DNA from: Paludibaculum fermentans_A
GTDB taxonomy: Bacteria; Acidobacteriota; Terriglobia; Bryobacterales; Bryobacteraceae
Direction: 5' to 3'
Assembly: GCF_051172195.1 (NCBI RefSeq)
Contig: NZ_JBPJAQ010000001.1
Span: forward strand, 372,001 to 436,000
Length of the DNA stretch: 64,000 bases
In this document: positions 54,847 through 63,011 of the stretch, one piece after another
Layout of the letters: each line of letters opens with the position of its first letter
How positions within the stretch are numbered: position 1 is the first letter of the stretch
Position numbers and translations under genes: made by a program
Notes under the pieces: model-generated
Database searches by the model: none
What the model was told of the DNA's origin: nothing
Seen by the model: only the letters and a program-made list of their open reading frames with translations

Positions 54847-55890
54847 CTATAGGTTCCGGAGCACGAAACTGATCAGCTGATACCCGTCAATGAACTTGAA
54901 CGGCGACTCGCCCAGTGTGTAATGCCCGCACGGCAGCACGACTTTCTTGAAGTCCAGCTCGTAGTCGTCGCACATCTTGATCGTTTCCTTCGACAGCTCC
55001 GGCAGAAACGTCGTGTCGTACTTGGCGTAGAGGAACAGCGACTTGTTCTTCTGCGCCTTGAATTTGTCGAAGTAGACGGTCGGACTGATCGCCAGCCACA
55101 GTTCGCGCAGCGTCTCCCGGTCCACCTGGCCCTCCAGGCCCTGCTTCACATGGATCGTGGATAAACCCGTCCACACCACATCGGCAAAGTAGGTGGAGCA
55201 GTGGTTGAAGGCGTTCACCCGGAACCGCGAGTCATGCGCGCTCGCCAGGAACGCATAGCACGACCCCAGGCTCGTTCCGACGATGGCGATCTTTTCCGCC
55301 CCCTGCGACTCCAGCCAGTCCGCGGCGCACCGGATATCCAGCACCGCCTGCCGCGTCGCATCGATCGTCCTTCCGACATTGGAACTCACCGCATAGTCGG
55401 CCCTCTGTAGCTCGGCCGGCATCCGGTAATCGTGATACGGCAGACTCAGCCGGAGAGCGCTCGCCCCGAACTTCTGGAACCCGCGCGCCAGCGCGTTATG
55501 CGCATCGTGCGGAGCGTTCCAGTGCGGCAGCACCAGCACCGCCTTCTTCGGGTTCTTGCCCGGAAACCATTGGCCGTGAACTACATTGTTCTCTTCATAG
55601 CGCGTCTGGACGCAAGAACTGAAGCGCAGCAGGTTGCCGCTCAAATGGTAGTCGCTGGGTGTACGGTGCCGGAAGAAATCGTCGCTGTGCTCGATCGCGG
55701 CACGGTTGATCTTCTTCAGATACTCCAACGGGGAGTCGCCGTTTTGATGCACCTGGTCCGCAATGGGCCAGCGTTGGGACCAGTCCAGCCCCCAGTCAAA
55801 TGGCCGCACGACACGATTCGTGGCGGCAAAACAGAGGCGTTCTTCCCACTGGCTCATCCAGCGGCCGTACAAAGATCCCATCAGCGGCAT
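54847..55890 (-). CDS. Alpha/beta hydrolase family protein
   Basis: A 347-residue protein without a signal peptide. LVLPHWNAPHDAHNALARGFQKFGASALRLSLPYHDYRMP starts the fold; IAIVGTSLGSCYAFLASAH carries nucleophile Ser in GTSLGS. A His near the C-terminus is in PCGHYTLGESPFKF. The substrate is unknown. Start ATG 55890. It is transcribed toward the choice-of-anchor gene in the same direction. Confidence 0.85.
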   Translation of the reverse strand: MPLMGSLYGRWMSQWEERLCFAATNRVVRPFDWGLDWSQRWPIADQVHQNGDSPLEYLKKINRAAIEHSDDFFRHRTPSDYHLSGNLLRFSSCVQTRYEENNVVHGQWFPGKNPKKAVLVLPHWNAPHDAHNALARGFQKFGASALRLSLPYHDYRMPAELQRADYAVSSNVGRTIDATRQAVLDIRCAADWLESQGAEKIAIVGTSLGSCYAFLASAHDSRFRVNAFNHCSTYFADVVWTGLSTIHVKQGLEGQVDRETLRELWLAISPTVYFDKFKAQKNKSLFLYAKYDTTFLPELSKETIKMCDDYELDFKKVVLPCGHYTLGESPFKFIDGYQLISFVLRNL

Positions 55891-55974
55891 GTCAGGAGTA
55901 GAAACCTCTAGGGTACCATCCCATCGAATGGGAGTACCTCGGATGGACAGGATTGGCCGGGATTCCGAGACCGT

Positions 55975-56565
55975 TCAATACCCCGGCTCCGGGTCGTAGA
56001 TCAGCCGCAGCATCGGCGTCAGCAGGATCGCCACGGTGTCCGCCAGTTCTTCCGGCTTGCCGCGCTCCGGCATGCGGAACGATTCCTTCACAGTTCCGTA
56101 CAGCGCCCAACTGGCGGCGGCCGCGATCATCTCCGTCGGCGCCTCTGTCGAGGGCAGGTGTTTCTTCAATCCATCCAATAAGATACGACGGACCACCGCG
56201 AGGATCGCACGCTCCGTATGCGGTTCCAGGGGCCGCTTCCCGTCGACCCCCTGGAGCATGGTCAGGTAGTCATTCACCGCCAAAACCATCGCCTGGAGTG
56301 CCGTAGAACAAGTGTTGTCAAACCGGACGTGGCGCTCCGCCAGCAGTTCCTGGAACCGGTCACCCACCAGGCTCTCCAGCAGGCAATACTTGTCGCCGTA
56401 ATGGTCGTAGAAGGTCGCCCGGTTGAGTTCCGCCGCTTCCGCGATGTCCTGTACTGTGATCTGCTCAAACTCTTTCTTTTGAAGGAGTTTATCCAGTGCT
56501 GACTGCAGCATTTTGCGGGTGCGGCGGGTGCGGCGGTCCAGGCTTGATTCCGTTTCGTGCGTCAT
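55975..56565 (-). CDS. TetR family transcriptional regulator
   Basis: A 196-residue regulator: basic N-terminus, HTH helix ITVQDIAEAAELNRATFYDHYGDKYCLLESLV at about 36-67, then an all-helical ligand-binding domain. It diverges from the DoxX-like gene across an intergenic region with three repeated motifs, so it probably represses that gene and itself. Confidence 0.92.
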   Translation of the reverse strand: MTHETESSLDRRTRRTRKMLQSALDKLLQKKEFEQITVQDIAEAAELNRATFYDHYGDKYCLLESLVGDRFQELLAERHVRFDNTCSTALQAMVLAVNDYLTMLQGVDGKRPLEPHTERAILAVVRRILLDGLKKHLPSTEAPTEMIAAAASWALYGTVKESFRMPERGKPEELADTVAILLTPMLRLIYDPEPGY

Positions 56566-56602
56566 GGCAACCGTCTCCAGAATATCAAACCAGAAGACAC
56601 TC

Positions 56603-56657
56603 GTTGTTTAAACGACACTTGTTGTTTATTGGTGAATCGACAACTGTTGTTTAAACA
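56603..56657. promoter_or_regulatory. Candidate TetR operators
   Basis: The 8-mer GTTGTTTA occurs three times (56603-56610, 56621-56628, 56646-56653). Two copies extend into the palindrome GTTTAAAC (56607-56614, 56650-56657). They lie between the divergent tetR and DoxX genes. Confidence 0.6.
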
Positions 56658-56683
56658 TCAGATGTCGTGGAACGAGGTTACCA

Positions 56684-57070
56684 ATGAAAACTACCTTCAC
56701 CGCCGCCCGTACCCTCCTCGGGCTTCTCTTCACGGTCTTCGGACTCAATGGATTCCTGCACTTCCTGCCTATGCAGGCGATGCCCGAAGGTGTGGCGCTG
56801 CAATTCGTTACGGCCCTGGCCGCCTCCCACTACATGGTGGTCGTCTTTGCCCTGCAACTCGGCACCGGCCTTCTGCTTCTATCGAACCGGTTTGTCCCCC
56901 TGGCCCTTACGCTGCTCGCCCCTGTGATCGTCAACATTGTTTTGTTTCATCTACTTATGGCGCCAGCCGGCCTACCCCTGGCCATTGTGGTAACGATCCT
57001 CTGGATGCTGACCGCCTATGGCGTGCGGCCTGCCTTCCAATCGCTCTTTCAGACTCGCGTCCACGCGTAA
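56684..57070 (+). CDS. DoxX-like membrane protein
   Basis: A 128-residue protein with four TM helices (TLLGLLFTVFGLNGFLHFL; MVVVFALQLGTGLLLL; FVPLALTLLAPVIVNIVLFHLL; LAIVVTILWMLTAYGV). The N-terminal arrangement and G-NGF-H-F pattern resemble DoxX/DUF-type quinol-linked or redox membrane proteins. It is likely under control of the divergent TetR. The function in redox or stress is inferred only. Confidence 0.8.
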   Translation: MKTTFTAARTLLGLLFTVFGLNGFLHFLPMQAMPEGVALQFVTALAASHYMVVVFALQLGTGLLLLSNRFVPLALTLLAPVIVNIVLFHLLMAPAGLPLAIVVTILWMLTAYGVRPAFQSLFQTRVHA

Positions 57071-57079
57071 GCGTTCTCC

Positions 57080-57130
57080 TTGACAGCTTAGGAGAGCTAG
57101 GCTACCCTTAAGTAACTTAGGAGAGTAGCC
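57080..57130 (+). promoter_or_regulatory. padR promoter with operator-like repeats
   Basis: TTGACA (57080-57085), 17 bp, then TACCCT (57103-57108). This is identical in both elements and spacing to the BlaI promoter. The direct repeat CTTAGGAGAG occurs at 57087-57096 and 57116-57125, the second over the Shine-Dalgarno. GGCTAC (57100-57105) and GTAGCC (57125-57130) form an inverted pair. These suggest autorepression by PadR. Confidence 0.65.
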
Positions 57131-57472
57131 ATGCCGACCCCCGCGTCCATCCTGCCAGGAACACTGGACTTACTCGTACTCAAGGCAATCTCGCTGGGCC
57201 CGCAGCATGGCTACGGGATCCTGCTGAGGATCGAACAGACCTCCGGCGGCAACCTGCTCATCGAACAAGGGGCGCTTTATCCAGCCCTCTACCGCTTGGA
57301 AACGAAAGGCCTCGTTCAGTCGGAATGGGGCCAGTCGGACAACAACCGGCGGGCGAAGTTCTACACCCTCACGACGGCGGGCGAAGCGCAACTCCGTGAA
57401 GAACTTACGGCCTGGGACCGGCTGATGGAAGGCATGCGCCTCGCACTCGCCGCCAAGGCAGGCGGCCAGTGA
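57131..57472 (+). CDS. PadR family transcriptional regulator, acidobacterial type
   Basis: A 113-residue winged-helix regulator: ILPGTLDLLVLKAISLGPQHGYGILLRIEQTSGG, then EQGALYPALYRLETKGLVQSEWGQSDNNRRAKFYTLT and a short C-terminal helix. This is the acidobacterial PadR group typically adjacent to ADOP permeases. Its TGA overlaps the GTG of the permease gene. It probably represses the pair. Confidence 0.94.
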   Translation: MPTPASILPGTLDLLVLKAISLGPQHGYGILLRIEQTSGGNLLIEQGALYPALYRLETKGLVQSEWGQSDNNRRAKFYTLTTAGEAQLREELTAWDRLMEGMRLALAAKAGGQ

Positions 57473-60057
57473 TCAGCACGAACTGGTTCATGCGGCTCTT
57501 CCGCCGCCGCTCCATCGAGGCGGAGATGCAGGAAGAACTCGAGTTCCACCGCGAAGCCCGCATCGCCCACCTCGTCGCCCAGGGCATCACCCAGGCGGAA
57601 GCGGAACGCCGTGCCCGTCTCGAGTTCGGTGCCGCCGGTCATTACCAGGAAGAGTGCCGCGCCGCTCTCGGCTACCGGTTGCTGGACGAATTGCGGTCGG
57701 ATGTCCGGTATGCCATCCGTGGATTGCGCAAAAGTCCCGGCTTCTTTGCCGCCTCCATCACCATACTGGCTCTGGCCATCGGCGCGAACAGCGTCCTGTT
57801 CACCTTGTTCAACAGTTTTGTCGTGAAGCCGCTCCCTGTCGCCGGGGCGGCGCGGCACTTCGACCTGAACGCCCGCAACGCGGAGGCCCGGCGGATCTCG
57901 AGTTGGACCGTGCCGGAGATGCGCCTGCTGGCGAGCGGTGCCTCGAACCAGATCGAGGCCCTCTACTCATACAGTACCTTCCAGGTTCTGATGCTGAAGC
58001 CGGTGCAGCGCCAGGTGCTGGTTTCGACCGTTTCTGCGGACTACTTCCAGGTCCTGGGCGGCCGTGCGCGCCTGGGCCGGACCTTTGGAATCAACGAGGA
58101 CCGGCTGCCGCTGGTGGTGCTAAGCGACTCGGGTTGGCGCAAGCTCTTCGCGGCCGATCCGAATGTCATTGGACAAACCCTGCGTATCCGAGCCACCGCC
58201 TATACGATTGCCGGAGTGATGGCACCAGAGTTCACCGGGACCGAACCCGTCGTCCCTGAATTCTGGACACCGACTGGCAGTTTCCTGCTCCTCCGCCCGC
58301 GCGAACCCGGCTCACCGGAACCGCGGTTCCTCATATCCGGCTTCCTGCGGCCGGGCATCTCGCTGGCACAGGTACAATCCGCCCTATTGAGTGTTGCTTC
58401 TCATCTGGACCGGCGGGACGAGGAGCGCATCGCGGCAGTCGAAATCGAGCCGCGCCCGTCACTTTTTGCACGAAATGAGGAAGTCTCCGCGGCCTGCGGG
58501 CTCGTTTTCGCGGCGTTTCTGATCGTGCTGCTCATCGCCTGCGCCAACCTCACCAACCTGCATTTGGCCCGAGCCGCCGCGCGAACCCAGGAGATTGCCA
58601 TGCGTCTCTCCCTGGGCGCGTCCCGCTGGCGGATCATCCGTCAATTGCTTACCGAGAGCGCCTGCATCGGCATTCTGGGGGCGCTGGCCGCCATCGCCCT
58701 GGCCGCGATCGGAATCCGGCAGGTGCAGGACTACCTCTTCTCCAGCATGATGGGCATTGGGATCACCCTGCTCCCGGTGACGATGGATTGGCGTGTGTTC
58801 GTCTACACGGCCGTATTGGGCATCGTCGCCGGGATCACTTTCGGTCTTCTGCCGGCACTGGAATCCACGGCGCCCAGCCTGACCGCCTCGACGAAACGCG
58901 AGGGCCGGATGCGCCCCCGGCGTCTGCGCGGACTGCTCATCGGCGGGCAGATCGCCGCCTCGCTGGTGCTGCTGATCCTGGCCGGCGTGCTGATCCGGAA
59001 CATTCGCCAACTCGATTCGGTCGCTACGGGCTACGACCTCGACCACGTCCTTGACCTCAAGGTCGACCAACTCTCACCCGGACTCGTCGACCGGTTGAGC
59101 CAGCTCGAATCCGTCGCGGCGATCTCCGCTGTCAGCCGAGTTCCCCTCTATGGGCGGCTGGATCTCCACGCGGCCAGACTCGACGGCAAAGCGACATCGG
59201 TCGCATTCAATCAGGTGGACCACCGCTACTTCGAGACGTTGGCCGTACCCCTGCTCGAAGGGCGCGGCTTCACGAGGAATGAAGCGGAGACTCGTGCACG
59301 GGTCACGGTGATCAGTACGGCCACGGCACGGAAGTTGTGGCCCGATTCGCCCACCGCCATCGGCAAGAGCCTGGAACTGACTGCCGAACCGGGCGAGGAT
59401 TCAACGACGGCTGGCCACTATGAAGTAGTCGGCGTCGTCCCGAATGTGGTGAGCGGCTGGATGTTCGAGGGGGCCGATCCGACAGCTGTCTACCTGCCCG
59501 CGAGCGCGGGGGCCCGGGGTGTCTCCTCAATCATGGTCCGCGTGAATGACAATCCAGTCGCGGCGGCGGCGGCGCTGCGCACGGCCTGCGCGGAGAGCGT
59601 GCAGACCCCGGTGGGTTGTGAACCGGCCAGCCTGCGCCAGGTCGCCTCGCTGCAGCGGTTTCCTTTCCAGGCGGCAGCCGCCGTAGCCGGTGTGTTGGGC
59701 CTGCTGGCTCTGCTGCTGACGGGCGTCGGATTGTATGGAGTGGTGAACTATGCGGTAATGCAGCGCCGCAAGGAGTTCGGGATCCATGTGGCGCTGGGCG
59801 CCTCGCCGCGGCAGGTGATGACCCGCACCATTTCCGAGGCCGGCCGCTTCATCGCCGGTGGCCTGCTGGCGGGGTTGCCGCTGTGCCTCATTCTCTCGAA
59901 GCTGGCCGCCTCTTCCGTCCTCGCCATTAAGACCTTCGATCCCTGGGCGTACACGGCCGTGCCCTGCATGTTGATGCTGATCTCCCTGTTGGCCTGCCTG
60001 GGTCCTGCACGGCGTGCGGCCCAACTCGATCCGATGAAGTCGCTGCGCGAGGACTGA
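57469..60057 (+). CDS. ADOP-type permease with N-terminal prefix domain, paired with PadR
   Basis: An 862-residue member of the duplicated MacB/FtsX permease group. It differs from the other two copies by a ~70-residue cytoplasmic prefix (RRRSIEAEMQEELEFHREARIAHLVAQGITQAEAERRARLEFG), followed by DVRYAIRGLRKSPGFFAASITILALAIGANSVLFT. FtsX bundles lie near 330-450 and 760-850. Start GTG 57469 (GTGA overlap with padR). The stop is 3 bp from the convergent SDR gene stop. PadR control suggests it responds to a small molecule. Confidence 0.93.
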   Translation: MISTNWFMRLFRRRSIEAEMQEELEFHREARIAHLVAQGITQAEAERRARLEFGAAGHYQEECRAALGYRLLDELRSDVRYAIRGLRKSPGFFAASITILALAIGANSVLFTLFNSFVVKPLPVAGAARHFDLNARNAEARRISSWTVPEMRLLASGASNQIEALYSYSTFQVLMLKPVQRQVLVSTVSADYFQVLGGRARLGRTFGINEDRLPLVVLSDSGWRKLFAADPNVIGQTLRIRATAYTIAGVMAPEFTGTEPVVPEFWTPTGSFLLLRPREPGSPEPRFLISGFLRPGISLAQVQSALLSVASHLDRRDEERIAAVEIEPRPSLFARNEEVSAACGLVFAAFLIVLLIACANLTNLHLARAAARTQEIAMRLSLGASRWRIIRQLLTESACIGILGALAAIALAAIGIRQVQDYLFSSMMGIGITLLPVTMDWRVFVYTAVLGIVAGITFGLLPALESTAPSLTASTKREGRMRPRRLRGLLIGGQIAASLVLLILAGVLIRNIRQLDSVATGYDLDHVLDLKVDQLSPGLVDRLSQLESVAAISAVSRVPLYGRLDLHAARLDGKATSVAFNQVDHRYFETLAVPLLEGRGFTRNEAETRARVTVISTATARKLWPDSPTAIGKSLELTAEPGEDSTTAGHYEVVGVVPNVVSGWMFEGADPTAVYLPASAGARGVSSIMVRVNDNPVAAAAALRTACAESVQTPVGCEPASLRQVASLQRFPFQAAAAVAGVLGLLALLLTGVGLYGVVNYAVMQRRKEFGIHVALGASPRQVMTRTISEAGRFIAGGLLAGLPLCLILSKLAASSVLAIKTFDPWAYTAVPCMLMLISLLACLGPARRAAQLDPMKSLRED

Positions 60058-60060
60058 CGC

Positions 60061-60831
60061 CTAGATCCGAAAGTTCATGCGCGTGGTGGTGCCGCCGTCG
60101 GAGACCATCACCTGGCCGGTGATGAAGCTCGACTCGTCCGAGGCGAGGAACGCGGCGAGGGCGCTGATGTCGGAGGGGAAGCCGACGCGGCCGATGGGCA
60201 GTGACTGGCCGACGGCCTGGCGGTCGTAGCCGGGGATGACGTGGATGCTGCGCTCGACTTCGATGAAGCCCGGTGCGATGGCGTTGACGGTGATGCCGTG
60301 GGGGGCGAGGTCCATGGCGAGCGCCCGGGTCATCGCTTCCAGCCCGCCCTTGGAAGAGACGTAGGCGCTGCGTCCGGCGAGGGTGACCCGGCCGTGGATG
60401 GAACTGATGCTGATGATGCGGCCGGGGCCGCCTTGATTGACCATCTGGCGGGCGGCGGCCTGGGCGCAAAAGAACGCGCCTTTGAGGTTGACGTTCATAA
60501 CCTGGTCGAAGCGTTCTTCGGTGATGTCGAACAGGCCCATCAGGCCGGGGTCGAGGCCGGCGTTGTTGATGAGGACATCGAGCCGCTCGAAATGGGCGGC
60601 GGTGCGCTGGACGAGGGCGAGGCAGGCAGGGACGGAGGAGAGGTCGGCCTGGAACGATTCGGCCTGGCCGCCCGATGCTTGGATGGCTTCGCAGGTGGCG
60701 AGGGCGGCTGCGTCTTCGTTCAGATAGTGGACGCCGATGCGTGCACCCTGGGCACCCAGGTCGCGGGCGAGTCCTTCGCCGATGCCGCGGCCCGCTCCGG
60801 TGATGAGGATGACTTTGTCTCGCAGGCTCAT
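60061..60831 (-). CDS. Short-chain dehydrogenase/reductase
   Basis: A 256-residue classical SDR: VILITGAGRGIGEGLARDLGAQGARI (TGxxxGIG), LDVLINNAG (NNAG), catalytic Ser in IISISSIHG and YVSSKGG (YxxxK), then a C-terminal NAIAPGFI and MVSDGG. It reduces or oxidises a small substrate with NAD(P). FabG-like in overall pattern. ATG at 60831; longer frames upstream are not supported. Confidence 0.93.
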   Translation of the reverse strand: MSLRDKVILITGAGRGIGEGLARDLGAQGARIGVHYLNEDAAALATCEAIQASGGQAESFQADLSSVPACLALVQRTAAHFERLDVLINNAGLDPGLMGLFDITEERFDQVMNVNLKGAFFCAQAAARQMVNQGGPGRIISISSIHGRVTLAGRSAYVSSKGGLEAMTRALAMDLAPHGITVNAIAPGFIEVERSIHVIPGYDRQAVGQSLPIGRVGFPSDISALAAFLASDESSFITGQVMVSDGGTTTRMNFRI

Positions 60832-60896
60832 GGGCTCAGATCCAGGGTACTCGAAGCGGAAGGAACGGCGATTGTCAGGCGGAGGTGACAGTACTG

Positions 60897-61298
60897 TCAG
60901 CCGGCGTTGCCGCGCCGCGGGGCGAACACCCACCATTCGCTGACGGCGAAGTTGGCCAGGGCGGCGAGGCCGATGCAGAGCAGGTTGGCGGGCATGAGGG
61001 GCATGTGCAGGGCGCCGGCGAACAAGCGCATGAGTCCGACATTGGCCGCCAGGGAGACGAGGCCGTTGCCGAGATGGAAGCGGAGCAGGCGCCCGGCGAG
61101 GGGCTGGGGGTCACCGCGCCAGGTCCAGGCGACGTGCCAGAAGAAGTTGTGGAGCACGGCGGTCTCGACGGCTGCGGCCGTGGCGACGAGATAGTTCCAA
61201 TGGAGCAGCCCGGCAAACAACTGAAGGGCCGCGAGTTGGACAGCGATGCCCAGCACCCCAACGGCGTTGAATTTGAGCCAGCGGACGCCGACGCTCAC
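60897..61298 (-). CDS. GtrA family membrane protein
   Basis: A 133-residue protein of four TM helices: FNAVGVLGIAVQLAALQLFAGLLHW, then VETAVLHNFFWHVAWTW (GtrA HNFxxxxxWTF-type motif), then FHLGNGLVSLAANVGLMRLF and ANLLCIGLAALANFAVSEWWVF. GtrA proteins move undecaprenyl-phosphate-linked sugars or are flippase-like. Start GTG at 61298, overlapping the stop of the CDP-alcohol phosphatidyltransferase. Confidence 0.9.
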   Translation of the reverse strand: MSVGVRWLKFNAVGVLGIAVQLAALQLFAGLLHWNYLVATAAAVETAVLHNFFWHVAWTWRGDPQPLAGRLLRFHLGNGLVSLAANVGLMRLFAGALHMPLMPANLLCIGLAALANFAVSEWWVFAPRRGNAG

Positions 61299-61996
61299 CA
61301 GCGGGTCTCCTCACGATAGAGCTGAGCGGTGTGCTTCGCCATGGAGTGTACGACGATCACCAGCATACCCGCGATGCCGCAGGCGCCGCCGACGTCAAAG
61401 AGCAGGAACGGGCGGCCGAAGAGCAGCACGACGGGTTTCCACAACAACACAACATTGCCGATGACGAGAAGCAGGCGCAGTTCCGTGGGGCTGAAGGCGC
61501 CGAAGCTGATCTGGAATTTGCCGACGGTATAAGTGGCGAGAAAAACTTCGATGCTGAGCAGAAGATAAGCCACTAATAATGCGGCGGCAATTCCAGGACT
61601 CATATATCCGGAAATAGCGAGGCCGCCGAAGAGGAAGACAGAGCCCGCGGAATCGAGGATGTGATCGAGGTAGAAGCCGTAGCGGGGGCGCTGCTGGTTG
61701 CGAACGCGGGCGAGGGTGCCGTCGAGGCTGTCGCCAAACCAGTTCAGGACGAGGCAAAGAGTTACCGCGGTGAGGCCGACTGCGGGGTGGCTGGAGGCCC
61801 AATAATAGCAGGCTCCGGCGGCAACCATGGCGAGGAAGCCGAGGGCGGTGAGGTGATCGGAATTGACGGCCTTTGGCAGATGTTGAGCCAGGTGGACGAG
61901 GGCGCGTTTCTCGAGGGACGACAGGAGGCTGGTCTGCTGGCGGGCGGCGGCATGGAACTCTTTTTGGGTATCTGGTGTCGGGCTGGGGACTGTCAT
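61295..61996 (-). CDS. CDP-alcohol phosphatidyltransferase
   Basis: A 233-residue integral membrane enzyme: the CDP-OH-P motif DGTLARVRNQQRPRYGFYLDHILD (D-G-x2-A-R-x8-G-x3-D-x3-D) lies near residues 97-120, with about six TM helices after it. It attaches a phospho-alcohol to a lipid head group. ATG 61996 has AAGGAG 10 nt upstream; an ATG at 62017 has none. It overlaps the GtrA gene. The alcohol is unknown; a phospholipid or lipid-linked glycan role fits both. Confidence 0.92.
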   Translation of the reverse strand: MTVPSPTPDTQKEFHAAARQQTSLLSSLEKRALVHLAQHLPKAVNSDHLTALGFLAMVAAGACYYWASSHPAVGLTAVTLCLVLNWFGDSLDGTLARVRNQQRPRYGFYLDHILDSAGSVFLFGGLAISGYMSPGIAAALLVAYLLLSIEVFLATYTVGKFQISFGAFSPTELRLLLVIGNVVLLWKPVVLLFGRPFLLFDVGGACGIAGMLVIVVHSMAKHTAQLYREETRW

Positions 61997-62122
61997 TTTA
62001 GTTGGGCTCCTTTGCATTTATGCGGAAAGAATTCGGGAACAAAGAACGGGTGCGGTTGTCCAATGGTGCAGAAGATTGGAATCGCAGGCGCCGCGACGAA
62101 CGAGAAAAAGAAAGGCACGTAT

Positions 62123-62884
62123 ATGTTTGAGCAAAGCTTCGTCGAGGGAACCGTCAAAACGAATAGGGGCTGGCCGGTGGTGGTCTCCTCCTGCCTGCAG
62201 GTCACGCTGATCACCGCGGGGGTGATTGTCCCGCTGATGAATCCGGAAATGTTGCCACGCAATGGAATATTGAGCACGTATCTGGCCACTCCGCCGCTGC
62301 CGCCGGCTCCGGCGCCGCCGGCCCAGCCGATGGTGCAGACGACGGCGCGGAAGACGGCACCGCGCCAGGTTCGGGAGGGGCAGTTGATCGCGTACACGCG
62401 AGTCCCCACGAAAGTGAATCTGATTGAAGACCCGCCCGACTTGGGTCAAGGGCCCGGAGTGGTGGGAGGAATAGAGAATGGGCTCCCCAATTCGATGGGG
62501 AACTCGCTGATCAACCAGTTGGTGAACTCCTCGCAGAAGCCGGTGGAGCCGCCTCCTGTGGTGAAGCCGGTGGTGCAGCAGACGAAGCCTCCGGAGAGGA
62601 TCCGGGTGGGTAGCACGGTGCAGGAGGCGCGGATCATTTCCCGGAAGATCCCGGAGTATCCACGACTCGCGCTGCAGACGAGGCAGCAGGGCACAGTGAC
62701 GTTCACGGCGATCATTTCGCGAGACGGCACAATTCAACATTTGCAGCTGATTTCGGGCCATCCGTTGTTTGTGCAGGCGGCGACGGAGGCGGTGAAGCAG
62801 TGGCGCTACCGGCCGACGCTGCTCAACGGCGAACCGGTGGAGGTAGTGGCTCCGATCGAGATCAAATTCATCCTCAACAATTGA
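62123..62884 (+). CDS. tonB: TonB family protein
   Basis: A 253-residue inner-membrane energy-transducer: cytoplasmic start, TM helix (VVVSSCLQVTLITAGVIVPL, about 16-36), Pro-rich periplasmic span (ATPPLPPAPAPPAQP; KPVEPPPVVKPVVQQTKPP), then the C-terminal TonB fold (IISRKIPEYPRLALQTRQQGTV, KQWRYRPTLLNGEPVEV). It would energise TonB-dependent receptors. The start ATG 62123 follows AAAGG. No ExbB/ExbD gene is adjacent. The longer open frame begins at 61661 inside the antisense of another gene. Confidence 0.9.
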   Translation: MFEQSFVEGTVKTNRGWPVVVSSCLQVTLITAGVIVPLMNPEMLPRNGILSTYLATPPLPPAPAPPAQPMVQTTARKTAPRQVREGQLIAYTRVPTKVNLIEDPPDLGQGPGVVGGIENGLPNSMGNSLINQLVNSSQKPVEPPPVVKPVVQQTKPPERIRVGSTVQEARIISRKIPEYPRLALQTRQQGTVTFTAIISRDGTIQHLQLISGHPLFVQAATEAVKQWRYRPTLLNGEPVEVVAPIEIKFILNN

Positions 62885-62957
62885 CGATTCTCCATGCCGG
62901 GTTTCGGCCCGATTCTCCATCGAGGGCGAGCCTCCCCCCTGCGGCTCTGCTCATTGC

Positions 62958-62992
62958 GGCAGGTCTCCGTACCCCCGGAGGCCTGCCATTTG
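62958..62992 (+). terminator. Probable terminator after the TonB gene
   Basis: A 12-bp stem (GGCAGG, T-G wobble, CTCCG with CGGAG, CCTGCC) and TACCCC loop, followed by ATTTG. It is 73 bp after the TonB stop and before the ThuA gene. The T-run is weak. Confidence 0.55.
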
Positions 62993-63011
62993 TGTTATGC
63001 AGGTTACCGGC

